Positions 5,208 to 8,432 of a stretch of DNA of 8,432 bases are shown piece by piece (position 1 is the first letter of the stretch; each line of letters starts with the position of its first letter). Below the pieces are notes generated by a model that worked only from the letters and a program-made list of their open reading frames with translations, ran no database searches and had not been told where the DNA came from. The position numbers and the translations under genes were made by a program. Source of the stretch: Thermoproteota archaeon (lineage in GTDB: Archaea; Thermoproteota; Thermoprotei_A; Sulfolobales; Pyrodictiaceae); the NCBI GenBank assembly GCA_013153105.1, contig JAADFC010000047.1, forward strand, positions 1 to 8,432, read 5' to 3'.

Positions 5208-6491
5208 CTACTTTTCGAGCGCCGCGTCCAGGTTGCCGTTCATCAGCTCGTCTATAATCTTCTGGTACTCGTCGTGGCTCATCGGGGTCTTGAACTTGAC
5301 CTCGCTGTTCTTTATCTTCTCCTCCAGCTGCTTGGCCATGTCCCAGGCCTCCTTGCTTATATACTTCTCCCTCAGCTGCCTCACTATCTCAACCACCTGG
5401 TCGGGGGTCATATCCTTGAGGCGGCCCTGCTTGTAGGCCTGCTCAGCGAACCACCTCACACCCTCCAGGTCCCAGATGCCCACGCCACCCTCCCGGAGGC
5501 CGAGCACGTGTATGCCAGGCTCCCACTCGCCCTTCACAACCATCTCTATAGCCTTGTAGACGGCGACGTCAACCCTCTTAGCGCCGCTCAACGGTATGTA
5601 CTTGGGCGCGTACCACTCCTGGCTCGCGTCCTGCCCTATCGCGAACGCCCTACCCAGCCCCTTCTCGTTCCACTCTATCACGGCGTCGAACATGCCTAGG
5701 TGGGTGAGCCCAGCGAGGCCGTAGAGAACCTTGACACCCTGCTGGAGCAGCTGCATAGCAGCCTGGTAGCCAACCTGCCTGTCAGTGAAGGTGCCCGTGT
5801 AGGTCCAGTAGAACTCCACCTTCCTACCGGTCATCTGCTCGTAGAGCTTGGCGCCGTAGAGGTAGCCCACGTGGAACTTCCAGAGGGGCGGTATATCCAT
5901 GCCCGCCACGGCGCCTATCTTTATGGGCCCCTGCTCGCCAGCCTCCTTCATAAGGTTGTAAGCCATGTCCGCGGCGAGTATCCCTATCAGCGCCGCCGCC
6001 TCCTGCTCCCGGAACAGTATATCCACCTCGTTGGGCCTCTCCTTCCCGGTCGTAGCGTCTATCAGCGCGTACTTCTGCTCCGGGTACTTGTCGGCGACCT
6101 CGTCGAGAGGCTTTGTCCACAGGAAGCCCACGAGCACTATGAGGTCGTACTCGCCGCTCCCGCTAACCCTCTCGAGCAGCGGCACCATGTCCTGCTGGCT
6201 CCGAGGCGTCTGGAACTTAACCTCCACGCCAAACTCCTTAGCCGCCCTCTCGGCGCCGAGCCACGCCATATCGTTGAAGCTGAGGTCGCCCCTGCCGCCG
6301 ACGTCGAAGAGCACCAGCACCCTCACCTTCTTCCCGGCCTCGGCGCCCCCCGCGGCGGTGGTCGCGGCGGGCTGCTGGGTCTGAGTCTCGGTGGCAGTGG
6401 GCGCGCCGCCGAGGAGGAGGAAGCCAGCCACAACAGCGACTACTACAACCACAGCCGCTGCGACGAGGAGGGAACGGTTCAAGACGCGCAC
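5208..6491 (-). CDS. BMP-family (PnrA/TmpC-like) ABC substrate-binding protein, membrane-anchored
   Basis: A 427-residue extracellular solute-binding protein of the basic membrane protein family, whose known members mainly bind purine nucleosides. Residues 8-27 form a hydrophobic signal/anchor without a lipobox Cys. A Thr/Gln/Ala linker (31-50) follows, so the protein is probably held in the membrane by its N-terminal helix. The binding domain begins with VRVLVLFDVGGRGDLSFND (56-74), the family signature. It continues through LFREQEAAALIG (159-170) and IGQDASQEW (285-293), where D288 matches the Asp of the family's VDxDQ motif that contacts the ribose. Residues from about 352 to 427 are a charged helical extension beyond the usual end. 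The GTG at 6491 has its G-run directly adjacent; TTG at 6482, with GGGTG about seven bases upstream, is an equally good start. It likely partners the facing ATPase. It has its own TATA box, so it can be expressed apart from the upstream cellulase gene. Confidence 0.88.
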   Translation of the reverse strand: MRVLNRSLLVAAAVVVVVAVVAGFLLLGGAPTATETQTQQPAATTAAGGAEAGKKVRVLVLFDVGGRGDLSFNDMAWLGAERAAKEFGVEVKFQTPRSQQDMVPLLERVSGSGEYDLIVLVGFLWTKPLDEVADKYPEQKYALIDATTGKERPNEVDILFREQEAAALIGILAADMAYNLMKEAGEQGPIKIGAVAGMDIPPLWKFHVGYLYGAKLYEQMTGRKVEFYWTYTGTFTDRQVGYQAAMQLLQQGVKVLYGLAGLTHLGMFDAVIEWNEKGLGRAFAIGQDASQEWYAPKYIPLSGAKRVDVAVYKAIEMVVKGEWEPGIHVLGLREGGVGIWDLEGVRWFAEQAYKQGRLKDMTPDQVVEIVRQLREKYISKEAWDMAKQLEEKIKNSEVKFKTPMSHDEYQKIIDELMNGNLDAALEK

Positions 6492-6520
6492 CCCCCTTCA
6501 GACGCTCCTCCAGCCCGCAC

Positions 6521-6533
6521 GCCCCCAGGGGGC
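6521..6533. promoter_or_regulatory. Perfect 13-base palindrome at the binding-protein promoter, candidate operator
   Basis: GCCCCC-A-GGGGGC has perfect 6-base arms around a single central base. It lies about 8-20 bases downstream of the TATA box at 6541-6547 and overlaps the predicted transcription start near 6520. A repressor bound here would block initiation. The one-base centre is too small for a hairpin loop, which favours a DNA-binding site over an RNA structure. Its C/G-only composition leaves room for chance. Confidence 0.4.
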
Positions 6534-6540
6534 TCCGCCT

Positions 6541-6547
6541 CTTAAAG
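6541..6547 (-). promoter_or_regulatory. TATA box for the BMP binding-protein gene
   Basis: CTTTAAG on the minus strand stands out in GC-rich surroundings, directly before the stop codon of the upstream cellulase gene. It is about 50-55 bases before the GTG at 6491. Initiation about 26 bases downstream, near 6520, would leave a leader of about 30 bases that contains the G-rich ribosome site. Confidence 0.6.
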
Positions 6548-6549
6548 GG

Positions 6550-7719
6550 CTAGGCGCCGGCGAGGAGGGCGAGGAGCAGGAGCAAGGCTAGCAGGAGGAG
6601 GAGCAGCGCCCCCCAGCCCCCGGCGGGCTCCGAGACTATAGAGGTGACGGTCTCAGCCACCGTCACGGTCTCGGTCCGGGTTACGGTCTCCCTCAGCTCC
6701 AGCGTCACAGTCTCCGTCTCGGTTACAGTCTCGGTCACCGTGACCGTCTCGGCCGCGGCGGCCCCCCTCCAGGCCCCTGCGGGGCAGCCGCCGCCCCCGG
6801 CGGGCCACGGCAGCGGTGCGAGGGCGAGGAGGGTTATCCTCCACTCGAGCCGGGAGCTGCGGGTCCACGGGCTCCCGAACTCTGTCCCCGCCTCGACGCC
6901 CTGCAGGTAGAGAGCCCCGAGGCTGCGGCCCGCGTAGCGCTCAGCAGCCTCCAGCAGCTCGCCCACGGGCACCGCTATGCAGCCCCTTCTCACCGGCTCC
7001 CTCAGCACGAACGCTATGAAAGTCCAGGAGTAGCCGTCCCAGCCCCTCACGTCCCTGTAGACGTCGAAGACGAGGCGCCTCGGCTCGCCGTCGAGGAAGC
7101 CGCTGAGCGCCACCGAGCCAGCCCAGCTGCCGCCGGGGCTGAGGCCGTCCCGGTACAGCCAGACCATCACCTCAACCCCGCCGTGGACGCCCTCCTCAAA
7201 CCGCTCCCGCGTGAGCCAGAGGTCAAGCGCAAAGTTGACCGGCACCCCAGGCGTGTAGTAGTCGAGGCTGTAGCCCACCACTATGTAGAAGTCGAGCATC
7301 CCACCGACCCGCGCAGGCAGCCCCACCGGGTTATCCGGGGCCCACACGTCTACCCACGGCTTCCGCCCCACGAACACCTCAGGGTACCCCGCCACGTAGG
7401 CGGAGGAGTCCCGGAGCCGCATCCCCTCCAGGCTATGCCGGTACACCACCGTCCCGTTGCCATAGACCTCCATCACCGCCTCGCCAGATGCGGCCTCAAG
7501 GTTCCACATGCAGATCTCAGCCGCCAGGTCGGCAGCCCCGTCACCGTCAAGGTCCACGGCACCGATAGGCCATGACGGCGAAGGATAATACAGCACGAGG
7601 ACAGGCTCGCCACCCGCAGCGGAGGCCGTCGACAGCCCCAGCATAGCCGGGAGCAGCATGAAGAGAACCGCGGGGGACACAGGGGCGAGCCCGGGGGCCC
7701 GGCGCGCCAGCCGCGTCAC
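6550..7719 (-). CDS. Surface-anchored GH12 endo-beta-1,4-glucanase (cellulase)
   Basis: A 389-residue secreted enzyme that should hydrolyse internal beta-1,4 bonds of glucans by the retaining mechanism. An N-terminal signal (to about residue 35, ending ASA) precedes a catalytic domain of about 265 residues. This domain parallels Pyrococcus furiosus EglA along its length: PIGAVDLDGDG (51-61, a DxDxDG calcium loop), SSAYVAGYPEVFVGRKPW (105-122), VPVNFALDLWLTRE (159-172), VEVMVWLYRDGL (182-193) and VEAGTEFGSPWTRSSRLEW (275-293). The nucleophile is E183 and the acid/base E280. Residues 324-364 form a Thr/Val/Glu repeat stalk, and 369-387 an almost pure Leu/Ala membrane helix, so the enzyme is probably displayed on the cell surface. 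C70 and C247 might form a disulfide. GTG at 7719 is used; GTG at 7680 would shorten the signal and fits a nearby TATA-like element better. The gene follows the CBS gene by 29 bases and precedes the BMP gene by 58. Confidence 0.88.
   Translation of the reverse strand: MTRLARRAPGLAPVSPAVLFMLLPAMLGLSTASAAGGEPVLVLYYPSPSWPIGAVDLDGDGAADLAAEICMWNLEAASGEAVMEVYGNGTVVYRHSLEGMRLRDSSAYVAGYPEVFVGRKPWVDVWAPDNPVGLPARVGGMLDFYIVVGYSLDYYTPGVPVNFALDLWLTRERFEEGVHGGVEVMVWLYRDGLSPGGSWAGSVALSGFLDGEPRRLVFDVYRDVRGWDGYSWTFIAFVLREPVRRGCIAVPVGELLEAAERYAGRSLGALYLQGVEAGTEFGSPWTRSSRLEWRITLLALAPLPWPAGGGGCPAGAWRGAAAAETVTVTETVTETETVTLELRETVTRTETVTVAETVTSIVSEPAGGWGALLLLLLALLLLLALLAGA
6628..6750 (-). repeat. Degenerate Thr-Val-Thr-Glu stalk repeat inside the GH12 gene
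   Basis: This segment encodes residues 324-364, where ETVTVTETVT-like units recur with small variations (TETETVT, RETVTRTETVT, AETVTS). In the DNA the plus strand shows repeated GGTCTCGGT and CGGTCTC blocks. Such extended, probably glycosylated Thr-rich stalks tether archaeal surface enzymes and binding proteins away from the membrane. The repeat could expand or contract by slippage. Confidence 0.75.
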
Positions 7720-7721
7720 CT

Positions 7722-7730
7722 GAAAGATAG
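7722..7730 (-). promoter_or_regulatory. Weak TATA-like element upstream of the cellulase gene
   Basis: On the minus strand CTATCTTTC is the only AT-rich run in the 29 bases between the CBS and GH12 genes. If used, transcription would begin near 7700, inside the annotated start, and favour GTG at 7680 as the true start. Otherwise GH12 is simply co-transcribed with the CBS gene. Confidence 0.25.
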
Positions 7731-7748
7731 GGGGCGCGGCTCCCGCTG

Positions 7749-8177
7749 TTAGCCCTGCCGGCAGAGCCTCTCCCTCGCAGCCTCCGCCCGGACCAGGTCC
7801 CTGAGGCTCACAATTCCCAGCAGCCGGCCCTCCCCGTCCACTATCGGTATACGCCTGATACCCCTCTCGAGCATGGTGCAGAGGAGCCTGCTCGCGGCCT
7901 CGCCGGGCCCGGCGGTGACCAGGTTCCGGGTCATCACCTCCCCGACCCGGGTCTCCCCGGGCACCCCCTCCGCGACGAAGCGCACCATATCCCTCTCGGT
8001 TATGATTCCCACAGGCTTCTCGCCCTCCACAACAACTATACTCCCAACGTTCCTCTCAGCCATCCTCGCAGCGGCCTCCCGGAGGCTCGTCTCCGGGGTG
8101 CAGGTGAGCACGGGCCTAGACATAATCTCCTCGGCAACCGGCTCGCCGGTGACGGGGTCCGGCACGGCCAGACGCAC
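7749..8177 (-). CDS. Stand-alone two-CBS-domain protein
   Basis: A 142-residue protein made almost entirely of two CBS domains (about residues 17-71 and 78-132), together forming one Bateman module. CBS landmarks are clear: EEIMSRPVLTCTPETSLREA, GSIVVVEGEKPVGIITERDM and, in the second, GEVMTRNLVTAGPGE and IRRIPIVDGEGRLLGIVSLRDLV. Such modules bind adenosyl ligands (AMP, ATP, SAM) or other nucleotides. Free-standing archaeal versions are common but have few known partners. The T-x-x-D patterns (ITERD, VSLRD) that often contact ribose are present. GTG at 8177 is taken; GTG at 8165, with GGGGTG upstream, is possible, and the conserved domain starts only at M19. Being first in a minus-strand series ahead of the cellulase, it might be co-transcribed with it, but a functional link is only inferred. 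Confidence 0.9.
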   Translation of the reverse strand: MRLAVPDPVTGEPVAEEIMSRPVLTCTPETSLREAAARMAERNVGSIVVVEGEKPVGIITERDMVRFVAEGVPGETRVGEVMTRNLVTAGPGEAASRLLCTMLERGIRRIPIVDGEGRLLGIVSLRDLVRAEAARERLCRQG

Positions 8178-8194
8178 CCCACACTACATGGCAC

Positions 8195-8219
8195 ATACGC
8201 CCCCGGTGGATGGGCGCAT
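8195..8219. promoter_or_regulatory. Inverted repeat over the probable CBS-gene promoter
   Basis: ATACGCCC (8195-8202) and GGGCGCAT (8212-8219) pair over eight positions, seven Watson-Crick and one G-T, across a 9-base spacer. The left arm contains the GTATG TATA-like element (minus strand, near 8194-8199), about 20-30 bases before the candidate GTG starts. The layout suggests an operator that would compete with TBP. Both the promoter and the repeat are weak predictions. Confidence 0.3.
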
Positions 8220-8251
8220 TCCCCTCTGGCCCGCAGCGTTTCGGCCCCCGC

Positions 8252-8432
8252 CTAGAAGGGCTCGAGCAGCCTCAGCCCGCCGCCTGGCTCCACCGCGTAG
8301 ACGCCATGGGAGAGGCCCCGGGCCTCGAGGGGGAGCCCCTCCCGGGCGGCGAGGTCCCTGACCGTGGACGAGATGTAGCCCGCAGCGCCCTCGGCCTGGA
8401 AGCCCACCGGCTCGTAGTAGCGGCGCCTCGCC
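8252..8432 (-). CDS. C-terminal 59 residues of an unrecognised protein, cut by the window edge
   Basis: An open minus-strand frame enters from the right edge and ends at TAG (8252-8254). Its codon use matches the neighbouring genes. The visible part includes YYEPVGFQAEGAAGYISS, VRDLAAREGLPLEARG and SHGVYAVEPGG, and ends in LLEPF. The mixed polar and hydrophobic content suits a soluble, folded protein with one helix and several strands. I do not recognise the family. It lies 74 bases upstream of the CBS gene in the same direction; the promoter-like element between them suggests separate transcription. Confidence 0.6.
   Translation of the reverse strand, partial: ARRRYYEPVGFQAEGAAGYISSTVRDLAAREGLPLEARGLSHGVYAVEPGGGLRLLEPF

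Noticed and set aside
5211..5216. TTTT run as terminator for the ABC ATPase
   Set aside because: Only four T and inside the 3' coding end of the facing gene; too weak to annotate separately.
5700..6545. 281-codon plus-strand open frame
   Set aside because: Exactly opposite the BMP binding protein; His/Leu/Glu-rich with no recognisable domain.
6644..6910. Plus-strand frame with Thr/Val/Ser repeats resembling a surface protein
   Set aside because: It is the complement of the GH12 stalk repeat: GTC/GAC-type codons read as Thr/Val/Ser on the other strand.

Overview
The window is a stretch of GC-rich archaeal chromosome, most likely from a hyperthermophilic crenarchaeon of the Desulfurococcales/Pyrodictiaceae type. 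I infer this from the dense and partly overlapping genes, frequent GTG and TTG starts, heavy AGG (Arg) and ATA (Ile) codon use, TATA-box promoters with very short leaders, a VapBC pair of crenarchaeal type, and an endoglucanase very like hyperthermophilic archaeal GH12 enzymes. The genus cannot be fixed from this sequence. No tRNA, rRNA, CRISPR array, transposase or insertion sequence was seen, and no gene-free stretch exceeds about 85 bases.

Left part (1-3603). The 3' part of moaE (molybdopterin synthase large subunit) is followed, through a 4-base TTGA overlap, by a nitrilase-family amidohydrolase. A small four-helix membrane protein of unknown function lies on the minus strand. Its 3' end overlaps the nitrilase tail antisense, and it shares one symmetric TATA box with a divergent vapB-vapC toxin-antitoxin pair. 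An RsmB/NSUN-type RNA cytosine-5 methyltransferase follows vapC on the plus strand.

Right part (3604-8432). A double-domain ABC ATPase of the RbsA/YufO type (plus strand) faces, tail to tail across 43 bases, its probable partner: a membrane-anchored BMP-family substrate-binding protein (minus strand). Upstream of the binding protein, on the same strand, are a secreted GH12 endo-beta-1,4-glucanase with a Thr/Val/Glu stalk and C-terminal membrane anchor, and then a two-CBS-domain protein. The window ends in the C-terminal 59 codons of an unrecognised minus-strand gene.

How it may fit together. The GH12 enzyme should cut beta-1,4-glucans at the cell surface. The adjacent binding protein and facing ATPase form two of the three parts of one importer, whose permeases are not in the window. 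BMP systems usually carry nucleosides, so a sugar substrate here is only a hypothesis from gene order. I found no clearly new multi-gene system. The most useful leads are the tethered cellulase and its transporter neighbours, the methyltransferase with an altered SAM-binding motif, and several promoter palindromes that look like operators.
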